Shown here: positions 36,129-45,082 of the stretch, piece after piece
How positions within the stretch are numbered: the first letter of the stretch is position 1
Layout of the letters: every line of letters begins with the position of its first letter
From: Clostridium nigeriense
Lineage (GTDB): Bacteria; Bacillota; Clostridia; Clostridiales; Clostridiaceae
NCBI RefSeq assembly: GCF_900086595.1
Contig: NZ_LT575472.1
Span: 2,243,685 to 2,307,684 of the forward strand
Direction of reading: 5' to 3'
Length of the DNA stretch: 64,000 bases
The notes under the pieces: generated by a model
The model's database searches: none
The model's input: the letters and a program-made list of their open reading frames with translations, nothing else
Told to the model about the DNA's origin: nothing
Made by a program: the position numbers and the translations under genes

Positions 36129-36455
36129 TTAAAAATGTTCTCCATTTTCATAGTACTTACTTTCGTCTAGAACAAAAAATATAACATCTAAACTAGTATA
36201 TCCTACTGAATTAACGTATTTAGTAATTACTTTTGCTGCTTTATCTTGTATTTCTTGACCTCTATCAAACCATGAGACCTCTACTATAGGCTCACCTTTA
36301 ACAATTTTTCCATCTCTTACATATTCAGCTTTATCAACTGATAGACTAAAGTAATCTCTTGGACATTGAATAAGCTCTTGTAATTCATCTATTAATTCTT
36401 TGCTTATTGTACAAACATCCTTAGTTTCTATAGCTTTAAATCTTAACATTGGCAT
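36129..36455 (-). CDS. DUF1904 family protein
   Basis: This 108-aa soluble protein starts MPMLRFKAIETKDVC, with Pro2 after the Met. It has the tautomerase-like size and strand pattern of the clostridial DUF1904 family. The segment VEVSWFDRGQEIQDKAAKVI is characteristic. Pro2 would be the catalytic base if it is a true tautomerase relative; this is only suggested by the fold. ATG with AGGGGAGGG. Monocistronic between two terminator-like elements. Confidence 0.8.
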   Translation of the reverse strand: MPMLRFKAIETKDVCTISKELIDELQELIQCPRDYFSLSVDKAEYVRDGKIVKGEPIVEVSWFDRGQEIQDKAAKVITKYVNSVGYTSLDVIFFVLDESKYYENGEHF

Positions 36456-36531
36456 TTTAAAGCCCTCCCCTTATATTTAATTTCAAAATTATTATACCAT
36501 AATAAGAATTTTTATAAAATTATGATAACTT

Positions 36532-37266
36532 TTATTTTCTTTGAAAACATAGAGGAAGCTCTAAATTATTAGCTTCAAGTAATTCTTTATCCATCAGAAT
36601 CTCTCTTGTATTGCCGTCTTTAATAATTTTTCCATCTGCTATAAGAATTGTACGATTGCAGGTATCTAAAATCATATCTAAATCGTGGGATGCAATAATT
36701 TTAAGATGCTGAAACTCATTTAATATATTAATTAAATTCCTTCTATTCCTTGGATCTAATGCAATTGAAGGTTCGTCCATTAAAATAATATTAGGTTTCA
36801 TAGAGAATATTGTTGCTATTGCTACAAGTTTCTTTTCTCCTCCAGAAAGTTTATAAGTCTTTTTATTTTTAAGCCCTTCAATATGGACCATACTTAAAGC
36901 ATTTTCTACCCTACTTTTAACTTCCTCTTCTAATAATCCATAATTACGAGGTCCAAAGGCAATATCATCATAAACATTTGACATAAATAATTGATTATCA
37001 GAATCTTGAAATACATACCCAATATTTTCTCTAATCTTATTTAGGTTTTTCTTATTTAATATAGTATTACCTATGTTTATTTTGCCTTCATAATTTAAAT
37101 CTAACCCTACTAATAGCTTTAATAAAGTTGATTTTCCTACTCCGTTTGCTCCAATTATTCCTATAGCTTCATTTTCTTTAGCATTAAAATTAATATTATT
37201 AAGTATTTTATTATTCTTTTCATAAGAAAAAGTTAAATTTTCTACATTTATATGAATATCACTCAT
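36532..37266 (-). CDS. cbiO: Nickel/cobalt ECF transporter ATP-binding protein
   Basis: This 244-aa ABC ATPase has Walker A GANGVGKST (39-47), signature LSGGEKKLVAIA, Walker B IILMDEPSIALDP and the switch histidine in IIASHDLDMIL. The pattern matches CbiO/NikO of energy-coupling-factor metal transporters. It is the last gene of the cbiM-cbiQ-cbiO group, eight bases after cbiQ. With hypA and hypB in the same gene line, nickel is the likelier metal. ATG with AGGAGG. Confidence 0.93.
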   Translation of the reverse strand: MSDIHINVENLTFSYEKNNKILNNINFNAKENEAIGIIGANGVGKSTLLKLLVGLDLNYEGKINIGNTILNKKNLNKIRENIGYVFQDSDNQLFMSNVYDDIAFGPRNYGLLEEEVKSRVENALSMVHIEGLKNKKTYKLSGGEKKLVAIATIFSMKPNIILMDEPSIALDPRNRRNLINILNEFQHLKIIASHDLDMILDTCNRTILIADGKIIKDGNTREILMDKELLEANNLELPLCFQRK

Positions 37267-37274
37267 ATTTCCTC

Positions 37275-38075
37275 CTAAATAAATGCTTCTCCTATACTCT
37301 GCAATAATACTGAAAATCTAATTGTAATAAGTATAACTAACCATATAATTAAATACATAAAATCTTTTTTGTTGTATTTATTTTCATTATAATAATAAAA
37401 CTTTCCAGAGTATCCTCGTAAACACATACTTGCATATATGTTACTTGCTTTATCCATACTTCTAAGTAATAATTGTCCAACAAGAGGCCCCCATGCTTTA
37501 TAGTTTATACCTTTTTGCCTTGGAGCACGCAAACTATATGCATCTGTAATTTTGCTTATTTCTTTAAGTAATACTGTTATGTATCTATAAATAAACATAA
37601 CCTCTACTATAAATATATATGGTATATGAAGTTTATACATAGCATAACATATTTTTTCCATTGTAGTAGTAGCTATTAATAAATAGGATGCTAATAAAGT
37701 TAAAGTTCCTTTTAAAATTAAATTTATCATAGAAACTGTACCCTTAGTAATTATAATTTTATTTATATTTAACATTACTTCTTTATCAAAGAATAGGTTT
37801 AATATTCCCATAAAAAATATAAAGGGTAATGCTAGGCTTATTCTCTTTAAAGCTTCTTTTAATGATATATCTGTCATAATAAACATAATTATTGGATATA
37901 CACTCATCCCTATAATAATTGCTATATTGTACTTATCAATTGTTATAATTAAAGAAATATAAAAAATTGTTAAAAGTAGCTTTATTAAAGGATTAATTTT
38001 ATTTATCCAACAGTTTTTATTAGCTAAATCATCTATATCGTAAATTTTATAAAGTATTTTATCTATCTTATTCAT
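37275..38075 (-). CDS. cbiQ: Nickel/cobalt ECF transporter transmembrane protein (CbiQ/NikQ)
   Basis: This 266-aa protein has five or six hydrophobic segments and the conserved cytoplasmic coupling motifs of the T-component: DAYSLRAPRQKG and SMDKASNIYASMCLRGYSG, each with the Ala-Arg-Gly helix that docks on CbiO. Its start overlaps the end of the cbiM gene by 4 nt (ATGA). It couples ATP hydrolysis by CbiO to the metal-binding CbiM component. Confidence 0.93.
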   Translation of the reverse strand: MNKIDKILYKIYDIDDLANKNCWINKINPLIKLLLTIFYISLIITIDKYNIAIIIGMSVYPIIMFIMTDISLKEALKRISLALPFIFFMGILNLFFDKEVMLNINKIIITKGTVSMINLILKGTLTLLASYLLIATTTMEKICYAMYKLHIPYIFIVEVMFIYRYITVLLKEISKITDAYSLRAPRQKGINYKAWGPLVGQLLLRSMDKASNIYASMCLRGYSGKFYYYNENKYNKKDFMYLIIWLVILITIRFSVLLQSIGEAFI

Positions 38076-39073
38076 TTTACTAAATCTCTTCTAAAGAATT
38101 TAATAAAGTAACATCCTCCTATACAAATACCAGTAACTACTAGACTACCAACTATTCCTGATAAAGATGTTCCAAGTATTGATTCTGAATCTTTAAAGCT
38201 ATAATCTGGTAAAACTGCAATATTTTCTTGTGTTTCTTTAAACTTATCATAAACTGCACCCTCCGAATCTATTTCAGCAGAAGCTGTAATTTTTTCAATA
38301 GACCATTCTAATCCATCTGGATACTCAGAAGCTAAAAGTGAAAGTCCTCCTCCAATTAAAAGTGTTATTACTGAGAATATTATAATAAGCTTTTTGAAAG
38401 ATAATTTACTTACTTTTTCTTCATTATTTACTCCTATTCCCCAAAGCAATTCTGGTTTTGTTTCATATATAAAGCATAGTATGGCAGCTGTTATACCTCC
38501 TTCTACAAGACCAATAGCTAAATGTATTGGTTGCATAAATGAGATAAAAGTTAAAAATGGTAAATCAGTAATTCCGGAACTTAATGTTTCTATAGCAACA
38601 GAAAAGGCCCCAATTTGAAGTGTTATTATAGATCCAATTATTGAGGCTAATATAATTTTCTTCTTGGATACTCCTTTTTTCATTATAGGTTTCCATATAA
38701 GTAAAGCTCCAATAAAACATCCATAAAAGGCTATATTCCATATATTGCATCCAAGAGCCATTATTCCTCCATCAGCAAACATTAAACATTGTATAGTTAA
38801 AACCCCTATCATTGTAATAAATCCTGAAAAGGGTCCTAATAAAGCAGATAGTAAAAGTCCACCACAAAGATGTCCTGAAGATCCTGTTCCTGGAACTGTA
38901 AAATTAATCATTTGAGTTGCAAATACAAAAGCTCCCATAACTCCCATTACAGGAATTTTTTTATCTTCATCTTCATTTTTTATTTTTTTTATAGAATAAC
39001 CTGCAGCTACTATAGAGCCTCCATACATTAATCCAGCCACTGTGGGATTAACAAGGGCATCCGCCATATGCAT
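38072..39073 (-). CDS. cbiM: Nickel/cobalt ECF transporter substrate component, CbiM-CbiN fusion
   Basis: This 333-aa protein starts MHMADALVNP with the N-terminal Met-His pair that binds the metal, and GTGSSGHLCGGLLLS carries the further His ligand. Residues 1-215 are the CbiM/NikM seven-helix domain. The tail (about 225-333) has two membrane segments flanking an outside loop, ASEYPDGLEWSIEKI, which is the CbiN/NikN pattern, so it is a natural MN fusion. GGGAGG precedes the ATG. The terminator-like hairpin upstream suggests partial separation from the hyp genes. Confidence 0.93.
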   Translation of the reverse strand: MHMADALVNPTVAGLMYGGSIVAAGYSIKKIKNEDEDKKIPVMGVMGAFVFATQMINFTVPGTGSSGHLCGGLLLSALLGPFSGFITMIGVLTIQCLMFADGGIMALGCNIWNIAFYGCFIGALLIWKPIMKKGVSKKKIILASIIGSIITLQIGAFSVAIETLSSGITDLPFLTFISFMQPIHLAIGLVEGGITAAILCFIYETKPELLWGIGVNNEEKVSKLSFKKLIIIFSVITLLIGGGLSLLASEYPDGLEWSIEKITASAEIDSEGAVYDKFKETQENIAVLPDYSFKDSESILGTSLSGIVGSLVVTGICIGGCYFIKFFRRDLVK

Positions 39074-39112
39074 AAAAAAACCTCCCTTTTTATAAAGTAA
39101 ATTTTAAAATAA

Positions 39113-39146
39113 AAGGATATCCATTTTAAATCCTATAGATATCCTT
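39113..39146 (-). terminator. Hairpin with T run between the DUF5692 gene and cbiM
   Basis: AAGGATATC (39113-39121) pairs with GATATCCTT (39138-39146), followed on the - strand by TTTTATTTTAAAATTT. It could end the hypB-hypA transcript or reduce expression of the transporter genes downstream. Confidence 0.75.
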
Positions 39147-39156
39147 ATAAAAATAA

Positions 39157-40137
39157 TTATTCAGCTAAAGCTTTAACTTCTTTATATTTATTTAAATCTA
39201 CATAAAGTTCACTTGTATATGGATTACGTTTTGTTTTTCTAGCTTTATAAATCATATATACAAATACAGCAACATTGAATAATAGTGCTACTAAACTAAA
39301 TATAAATAAATAACTTTCGTTATAAGTTGATGAAACCGCAAATTTCCCCTTATCTATAAATGCTGGGAAAGTTTGTGCAAACATACACCAAAATGCTAAT
39401 GTATGAGCACGATGTTGAAGCCATGCTCCTTTTCCTATAGTAAATGCACATACTGTAGGTGCTAGTAATAATGCAAAACCACAATACCATGCATGTCCTG
39501 GTAAAGCATTATAAGTATAAGCAAAGTTCCATAAATCGTAAGCTATAATCCAAAACCATAACATATCAGGCCAAAGCATATCTTGGCTTTTATCTTTGCT
39601 AGTCTTTTTACGAATACATATTCCAAGCCATCCAGTAAGTGTAATAATATTTAAAATACCTGCAAGTGCATTCATATAATTCCATGATCCACCGATAACT
39701 CTCATAGATCCATCTGCAAGAATTCCACCTCCAGCATATTGAATCCCAACTTGTATATCTCTAACAACTGCTTCTAAAATATTAATTGCAAGAATTAATG
39801 GTGGAAAGCAAAGTGCTATTTTGTTATCAGCTAATCTCCATTCTCTTCCTGTTTTTTTATTTTTACCATGTAAATATCTAATACACCAAAAGCCAATACA
39901 TCCTGCTATTGCTGAATATACCTTAGCTAAGTGGAACCAATCTGTATAGGTAGTATCCTTTAATACAGTAATCCATAGTATAGAGAGAACAGTAGGTAAT
40001 ACAACAAAGGATAAAAAGCCACCAATTTTAGAACGTCTTGATACCTCATTTAATACAAATAAAAGTGAAAATACTAAAATCCAAACAAGCCACACAGAAA
40101 TGAAGGAAGCACCTCCATCATAATTAAAACTAAACAT
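39157..40137 (-). CDS. DUF5692 family integral membrane protein
   Basis: This 326-aa protein has about eight or nine hydrophobic segments, and conserved features such as WIIAYDLWNFAYTYNALPGH and LADNKIALCFPPLILAINILE match the DUF5692 family as I know it. No catalytic motif is visible. It lies between hypA and the ECF metal transporter, all on the - strand, so it probably belongs to the same GntR-controlled set. Its function is unknown; a role in metal or small-molecule transport would fit the setting. Confidence 0.8.
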   Translation of the reverse strand: MFSFNYDGGASFISVWLVWILVFSLLFVLNEVSRRSKIGGFLSFVVLPTVLSILWITVLKDTTYTDWFHLAKVYSAIAGCIGFWCIRYLHGKNKKTGREWRLADNKIALCFPPLILAINILEAVVRDIQVGIQYAGGGILADGSMRVIGGSWNYMNALAGILNIITLTGWLGICIRKKTSKDKSQDMLWPDMLWFWIIAYDLWNFAYTYNALPGHAWYCGFALLLAPTVCAFTIGKGAWLQHRAHTLAFWCMFAQTFPAFIDKGKFAVSSTYNESYLFIFSLVALLFNVAVFVYMIYKARKTKRNPYTSELYVDLNKYKEVKALAE

Positions 40138-40167
40138 AAAATTACCTCCATTTATTATTTAAATATT

Positions 40168-40509
40168 TTAATAACAAGCAATTTCCTTTATATAGAATTC
40201 TTTTCCACTTAATATTTCACATTTTTCACTCTTACAATTGGGGCATATTCCTTTATTTGAAACTATATTAAATACCTTATTACACTCCTTGCACAGTGCA
40301 TTGGCTGGCAATATTTCAATCTTCAATTCAGAACCTTCTAATATAGTACCTTCAATTGAAGCAGGATAAAGATTTTTCATATATTTAGGAATCATTGAAG
40401 AGAGTTCTCCAATTTGCAAAACTAAAGTTTCTATTTTTTGTACATTATTTATCTTTGCAAATTTTTCTACACTCTTAACAACTTCAATTAAAACTCCTAT
40501 TTCATGCAT
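40168..40509 (-). CDS. hypA: Hydrogenase/nickel maturation factor HypA
   Basis: This 113-aa protein starts MHEIGVLIEVV. His2 is the nickel ligand of HypA, and the zinc site is given by Cys73, Cys76 (CKEC), Cys89 and Cys92 (CPNC). HypA passes nickel, together with the GTPase HypB, to Ni enzymes. ATG with GAGGAGAG. It lies between the FAD oxidoreductase gene and the DUF5692 gene. No hydrogenase structural gene and no hypCDEF are in this window. Confidence 0.95.
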   Translation of the reverse strand: MHEIGVLIEVVKSVEKFAKINNVQKIETLVLQIGELSSMIPKYMKNLYPASIEGTILEGSELKIEILPANALCKECNKVFNIVSNKGICPNCKSEKCEILSGKEFYIKEIACY

Positions 40510-40548
40510 ATAAACTCTCCTCTATAAAAACTTATAAATTATAATTTA

Positions 40549-43227
40549 TTAATCTTTTTTAAATATATTTATGGCTTTTTTAATTGCTATTTTTCCTTTA
40601 CGTTTAAGAACTTGCTTCATTATTACAGGTTTTAAATCTTCAAAAGCAACTCCTTCACCATCATATTTTCTAACTAGCTTTATAGCATCGAATTTACACT
40701 TAGTTACACATGCTCCACATCCTACACATAAAAACTCATCTGCTTCAGTAGCACCGCAGCTAAGACAACGCTCTGTTTCCTTTTTCATTTGCTCTTCTGT
40801 TAATGTTCCTCTTAAATCTAAGAAACTACCTTTTACATTTTTACTATTAACATGATTTGGTTTTTGTCTTGGTAAATTATCATACCCTTCAAGATTAATA
40901 TTTTGCTTATCAAATGCATGATATTCTTTTCTATCACGTCCAATAATTAAACTTTGTCCAGGTTGAACATAACGATGAATAGAGGTTGCACCTTCTTTTC
41001 CTTGAGCAATTGCATCAATAGCAAACCTTGGTCCTGTAAATGAATCACCACCAGCAAATACATCAGCTTCTCCAGTTTGGTAAGTGAAATAGTCTGCTTT
41101 TATAGTATTATTAGGATTAAGCTCTATACTACTATTTTTAATTAAATCTCCCCAATTAATAGCTTGACCAATAGAAAGTAATACTGTGTCTGCTTTTACT
41201 ACTATTACATTTTCTTCATCATATGCAGGATTGAATTTTCCATTTTTATCAAAAACAGATATACATTTTTTAAATTCTACTCCAATAACTTTATTATCTT
41301 CTATAATAATTTTTTTTGGTCCCCAAGAATTATTTATATCAATTCCTTCTTCTAAGGTTTCTTCAATTTCTTCATTAAGTGCTGGCATTTCATCTCTAGA
41401 TTCAAGACAGAATATATCTACTTTTTCAGCCCCTACTCTTTCAGCAGTTCTTGCAACATCTATAGCAACATTACCACCACCTATAACAATTACTTTTCCT
41501 TTAAGCTTCACATCTTCTCCTAAATTAACTCTTCTTAAGAAATCAACTCCTGTAATTACTCCCTCAGCATTTTCTCCTTCAATTCCTAGTTTTCTTCCTG
41601 ATTGAGCTCCAATTGCAATATAAAAAGCCTCATATCCTTCTTCTCTAAGCTCTTTTAAAGTTATATCTTTACCAACTTCAATTCCATTTTTAAATTCTAC
41701 ACCTAACTCTTTTAATATATCTATTTCTGCATTTACTACATTTTTTTCTAATCTAAAGGATGGAATACCAAGAGTTAACATACCACCAAGAGCTTTTTCT
41801 TTTTCAAATACTGTTACTTTATATCCTTCAATAGCTAAGAAAAATGCACATGAAAGTCCTGCTGGACCTGATCCTACAACTGCAATTTTTTTATTATAGT
41901 GATTTTTAATTCTAGGTACATATCGATTTTCTTTATTTAAATCTTGTTCTGCAATGAACTTTTTAATTTCATCTATAGCAATTGGATCATCTATATCTCC
42001 TCTTGTACATGCTGATTCACATTTTCTAGGACATATACGACCACATACTGCTGGAAATGGATTTTCATGTTTTATTAATTCAAGAGCTTCTTTGTATCTT
42101 CCTTGAGATGCTAATTTTATATATCCTTGAATAGCAATATGAGCTGGACATTCTGTTTTACAAGGACTTGTTCCACTTTCTACAACGTTTTCCCTATTAA
42201 TTCTATAATTAGGATTCCATTTTTCTGGTCCCCATTCTGTATCACGAGGAGTTTCAATCTTTTTAATTTTAGGTGGTTTTATGGAACAAAGTTTTTGTCC
42301 TAATTTCAATGCATTAACTGGGCAATTTACAACACATTCTCCACAGGCTACACATTTTTCTTTATCTATACTAGATACATAATTAGAACGTACCATATCA
42401 ACATTTTTAAACATTTCAGCTGTTCTTAAAGCAAGACAGGAGCATCCACAACAATTGCAAATTGCATGAGTTTTTCCTGATCCATCAAGATTTGGTATTT
42501 GATGCATTAAACCATTTTCTTCAGCTCTTTTAATTATTTCAAAAGCTTCTTCACGAGTAATTTGCCTACCTCTTCCTGTACGAATATAATACTCTGCAGC
42601 ATGTCCCATTTGTATACACATGTCTTCAGCTAAATGACCACAGCCTTCCCCCATTACTTTTCTTGTTATACGACAAGAGCAGTCTGAAACCGTGAAAATA
42701 TCATTATCATATAAATATTTAGAAACTTCTTCATAAGATGCCCTTCTAGTTTCTCCATCGATAGCTTTTTCTATAGGAATAACACGCATTAATCCTGTTC
42801 CTACTGGAAAGGCTCCTGTAGTCTTTGGACCTCTAACTCTTCCATAGGCTTCAAAGGCTTCAGCAATTTGCGGAAATTTGTTAACGTTTTCCTTATTGTT
42901 AACCATCATCTCCATAATTCCTGGAACCCAAGTATCATACCAATAGGTATCTACTCCATCAATTTTATTTACAAAACAAACACCAGCAACAGCTAACTCC
43001 CATAATAGCTTTTCTGTTTCTTCTACTGATTTGCCACATAAAGGTGCTAATTCTTTTGCATTAGTTTTTTGTCTTATATTCATGCAAAGTGCAACCTCTG
43101 CCATTTCTTCAGTAACAACAGGCTCTAAAATCATATATTCTGGGTCTTCAGGTTTTATTTCATTTTTAGTTCCTCTCTTTTTACGACTAATATGATTAGC
43201 AAGATCCAATACCTTTTCCTTTACCAT
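40549..43227 (-). CDS. Large FAD/NAD(P)-dependent oxidoreductase with multiple iron-sulfur domains
   Basis: The N-terminal third of this 892-aa protein is a Cys-rich domain (SDCSCRITRKVMGEGCGH, ICNCCGCSCL) followed by a ferredoxin motif CVACGECVVNCPVNAL. The centre is GltD-like: PCKTECPAHIAIQGYIKLA and CGRICPRKCESACTRG hold cluster ligands, then VVGSGPAGLSCAFFLA binds FAD and VIVIGGGNVAIDVARTA binds NAD(P)H. The C-terminus has a second ferredoxin pair, ending CVGCGACVTKCKFDAI. This is an electron-transfer enzyme of the glutamate synthase small-subunit type; the physiological acceptor is unknown. It lies between hypB and hypA. Confidence 0.88.
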   Translation of the reverse strand: MVKEKVLDLANHISRKKRGTKNEIKPEDPEYMILEPVVTEEMAEVALCMNIRQKTNAKELAPLCGKSVEETEKLLWELAVAGVCFVNKIDGVDTYWYDTWVPGIMEMMVNNKENVNKFPQIAEAFEAYGRVRGPKTTGAFPVGTGLMRVIPIEKAIDGETRRASYEEVSKYLYDNDIFTVSDCSCRITRKVMGEGCGHLAEDMCIQMGHAAEYYIRTGRGRQITREEAFEIIKRAEENGLMHQIPNLDGSGKTHAICNCCGCSCLALRTAEMFKNVDMVRSNYVSSIDKEKCVACGECVVNCPVNALKLGQKLCSIKPPKIKKIETPRDTEWGPEKWNPNYRINRENVVESGTSPCKTECPAHIAIQGYIKLASQGRYKEALELIKHENPFPAVCGRICPRKCESACTRGDIDDPIAIDEIKKFIAEQDLNKENRYVPRIKNHYNKKIAVVGSGPAGLSCAFFLAIEGYKVTVFEKEKALGGMLTLGIPSFRLEKNVVNAEIDILKELGVEFKNGIEVGKDITLKELREEGYEAFYIAIGAQSGRKLGIEGENAEGVITGVDFLRRVNLGEDVKLKGKVIVIGGGNVAIDVARTAERVGAEKVDIFCLESRDEMPALNEEIEETLEEGIDINNSWGPKKIIIEDNKVIGVEFKKCISVFDKNGKFNPAYDEENVIVVKADTVLLSIGQAINWGDLIKNSSIELNPNNTIKADYFTYQTGEADVFAGGDSFTGPRFAIDAIAQGKEGATSIHRYVQPGQSLIIGRDRKEYHAFDKQNINLEGYDNLPRQKPNHVNSKNVKGSFLDLRGTLTEEQMKKETERCLSCGATEADEFLCVGCGACVTKCKFDAIKLVRKYDGEGVAFEDLKPVIMKQVLKRKGKIAIKKAINIFKKD

Positions 43228-43251
43228 TATTATCTCCCCTACTTTAATTTA

Positions 43252-43923
43252 TTAATTCCCATTCCATTGTTTTTTTGATATACGAATCCAATCTGCAAAT
43301 TTATCAATTCCTTCTCCAGTTTTTGCAGATATAGGGATAATTTCAACATTAGGATTTAATTTTTTTACTCTTTCAATACAAGCTTGTAAATCAAAATCAA
43401 AATAGTCAACAGTATCAATTTTATTAATTAATAAAAGATCTACAATTGAAAACATTAATGGATATTTTAATGGCTTATCATCGCCCTCTGGAACACTTAA
43501 AATCATTACATTTTTTGATGCACCTGTATCAAATTCTGCTGGACAAACTAAGTTTCCTACATTTTCTAATATTGCAACTTCAATATTTTCCTTTCCTAAT
43601 CCCTCTAAACCTTGTTTAGTCATATCAGCATCTAAGTGACACATTCCCCCTGTGTGTAACTGAATAACTTTTACTCCAGTCTTAGAAATAGCATTAGCAT
43701 CTACATCTGAATCTATATCTGCTTCCATTACTCCTATTTTAATTTCATCTTTTAAAGTATTTATTGTTTTTATAAGGGTTGTTGTCTTTCCTGAACCAGG
43801 TGATGACATTAAGTTTAATAATAAAATTTTATCTTTTTTCAGCTCTTTTCTAAGTAAGTCAGCTTGATGATCATTGTCTTCAAAAACACTTTGTTTAATT
43901 TGAAGAATTTTAAAACTATTCAT
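43252..43923 (-). CDS. hypB: Hydrogenase/nickel maturation GTPase HypB
   Basis: This 223-aa G3E-family GTPase has P-loop SPGSGKTTTL (41-50), a VMEADIDSDVDA switch, HTGGMCHLDADM with the metal-binding Cys/His, and NKIDTVD for guanine recognition. The His-rich nickel-storage N-terminus of some HypB proteins is absent. It delivers nickel with HypA. It is the first gene of the - strand set and lies just downstream of the palindromic operator/promoter at 43981-44006. Confidence 0.95.
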   Translation of the reverse strand: MNSFKILQIKQSVFEDNDHQADLLRKELKKDKILLLNLMSSPGSGKTTTLIKTINTLKDEIKIGVMEADIDSDVDANAISKTGVKVIQLHTGGMCHLDADMTKQGLEGLGKENIEVAILENVGNLVCPAEFDTGASKNVMILSVPEGDDKPLKYPLMFSIVDLLLINKIDTVDYFDFDLQACIERVKKLNPNVEIIPISAKTGEGIDKFADWIRISKKQWNGN

Positions 43924-43980
43924 ACTTTCCCTCCATTATTAATTTTAATTACTTATTTATATGATTTCTCTTAGATGATT

Positions 43981-44006
43981 ATTATAAAACTGGTTATACC
44001 AGTTTT
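43981..44006 (-). promoter_or_regulatory. Promoter of the hypB set with a 21-bp palindromic GntR operator
   Basis: The bases 43986-44006, AAAACTGGTTATACCAGTTTT on the + strand, are a palindrome apart from the centre and contain TGGTnnnACCA, the core of FadR/FCD-type GntR operators. On the - strand it is followed directly by TATAAT (43986-43981), so the operator lies in the spacer between -35 and -10 of the hypB promoter. A bound repressor there would block RNA polymerase. Confidence 0.75.
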
Positions 44007-44148
44007 ATATTTTTGATAAAATTTTAACATATATCTTTATTGCAAGTCAATATATTACTTAATTTACAATGTTTATTAAATTTTTATTGTATTTTTTTAC
44101 ATTTTCTATTGATTTTGGATATATTATTTAATAAACTAATAATTGGTA

Positions 44149-44163
44149 CTTGGTTATACCAGA
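44149..44163. promoter_or_regulatory. Second GntR operator, upstream of the regulator gene
   Basis: CTTGGTTATACCAGA repeats the same TGGTTATACCA core found at 43991-44001, about 27 nt before the gntR-like start codon. This suggests that the regulator also controls itself. Confidence 0.7.
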
Positions 44164-44188
44164 ATCAGTTTAAAGGGGTGATTATTAT

Positions 44189-44893
44189 ATGGAATTTACA
44201 AAATTAAACTCTCCCACTCTTAAAGAGTTATTTATTAAAGAATTAGAAACAATGATTTTATCTGGAAAACTTCCCATAGGTTCAAAACTTCCTTCAGAGA
44301 GAGAAATAGCTAAATCAATGCAAGTAAGTAGAGCTGTAGTTAATTCTGGAATTTCAGAGTTATCTAGAAAAGGTTTTTTAAATATAAAACCAAGGGTTGG
44401 TACCTTTGTAGCTGACTATCGTAGAAATGGTACTATGGAAACATTAATTTCTATTATGCAATATAATGGTGGTCGATTAAGAGATGCAGAAATTAGATCT
44501 ATTCTAGAGCTTCGTATAGCATTAGATTCACTAGCTGTAGAGTTATGTATTCCAATTATTACTGATAAAGATATTAGTATCTTAAGAGGATATGTAAACA
44601 AAATGAAAGAAACCAATTCTGTTGAAGAAGCTTCTAAAATAGCATTTTGTTTTCAACATGAATTAGCCTTTTTATCTCGAAATACACTTATTCCACTAAT
44701 TTTTTCATCTTTTAAGATTCCAATTTTATCTTTATGGGAACGTTTTTGTATATTATATGGTATAGATTCCTTAGTAAGTAATACTACACAATTATGTGAC
44801 TATATAGAGAAAAGAGATATAAAAAAAGCTATTGAATGCTTAACGACAAGCATTAATGATACTATAAGTGGAAATAGACAAATATATTATTAA
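44189..44893 (+). CDS. GntR-family transcriptional regulator (FCD subfamily)
   Basis: This 234-aa protein has an N-terminal winged helix (about 8-75) with the GntR signature LPIGSKLPSEREIAKSMQ-VSRAVVNSGISELSRKGFL, and a helical C-terminal effector domain of FCD size (about 90-230). It is divergent from hypB and shares the TGGTnnnACCA operators on both sides of the gap, so it probably represses the hypB-hypA-oxidoreductase set and itself. The effector is unknown. ATG behind AAAGGGG. Confidence 0.92.
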   Translation: MEFTKLNSPTLKELFIKELETMILSGKLPIGSKLPSEREIAKSMQVSRAVVNSGISELSRKGFLNIKPRVGTFVADYRRNGTMETLISIMQYNGGRLRDAEIRSILELRIALDSLAVELCIPIITDKDISILRGYVNKMKETNSVEEASKIAFCFQHELAFLSRNTLIPLIFSSFKIPILSLWERFCILYGIDSLVSNTTQLCDYIEKRDIKKAIECLTTSINDTISGNRQIYY

Positions 44894-44912
44894 AATTATT
44901 TTACTATAATAG

Positions 44913-44966
44913 AGTCCATTTAACATTAGATAATTATAATCTTAGTTACATGGGCCTTTATTTTTT
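44913..44966 (+). terminator. Terminator of the gntR-like gene
   Basis: AGTCCATTTAAC (from 44913) pairs imperfectly with GTTACATGGGCCT (44945-44957), followed by TTTATTTTTTAT. It separates the regulator from the asr operon. The gap up to 45082 also holds TATAAT at 45030-45035 with a weak -35 (TTCATT) 17 bp upstream, a possible asr promoter. Confidence 0.65.
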
Positions 44967-45082
44967 ATATAGGTTTTTACTTATGATTAATATATGGTTT
45001 TTGTATTTCATTTATCCAAAAATTAGTTTTATAATTTAATCATAGATATTGTTAAAAACAAAACAATTTTTGGAGGTATTTT

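Noticed and set aside
39074..39156. Cobalamin or nickel riboswitch ahead of cbiM
   Set aside because: The 83-nt gap holds only a simple hairpin with a T run and no conserved riboswitch core.
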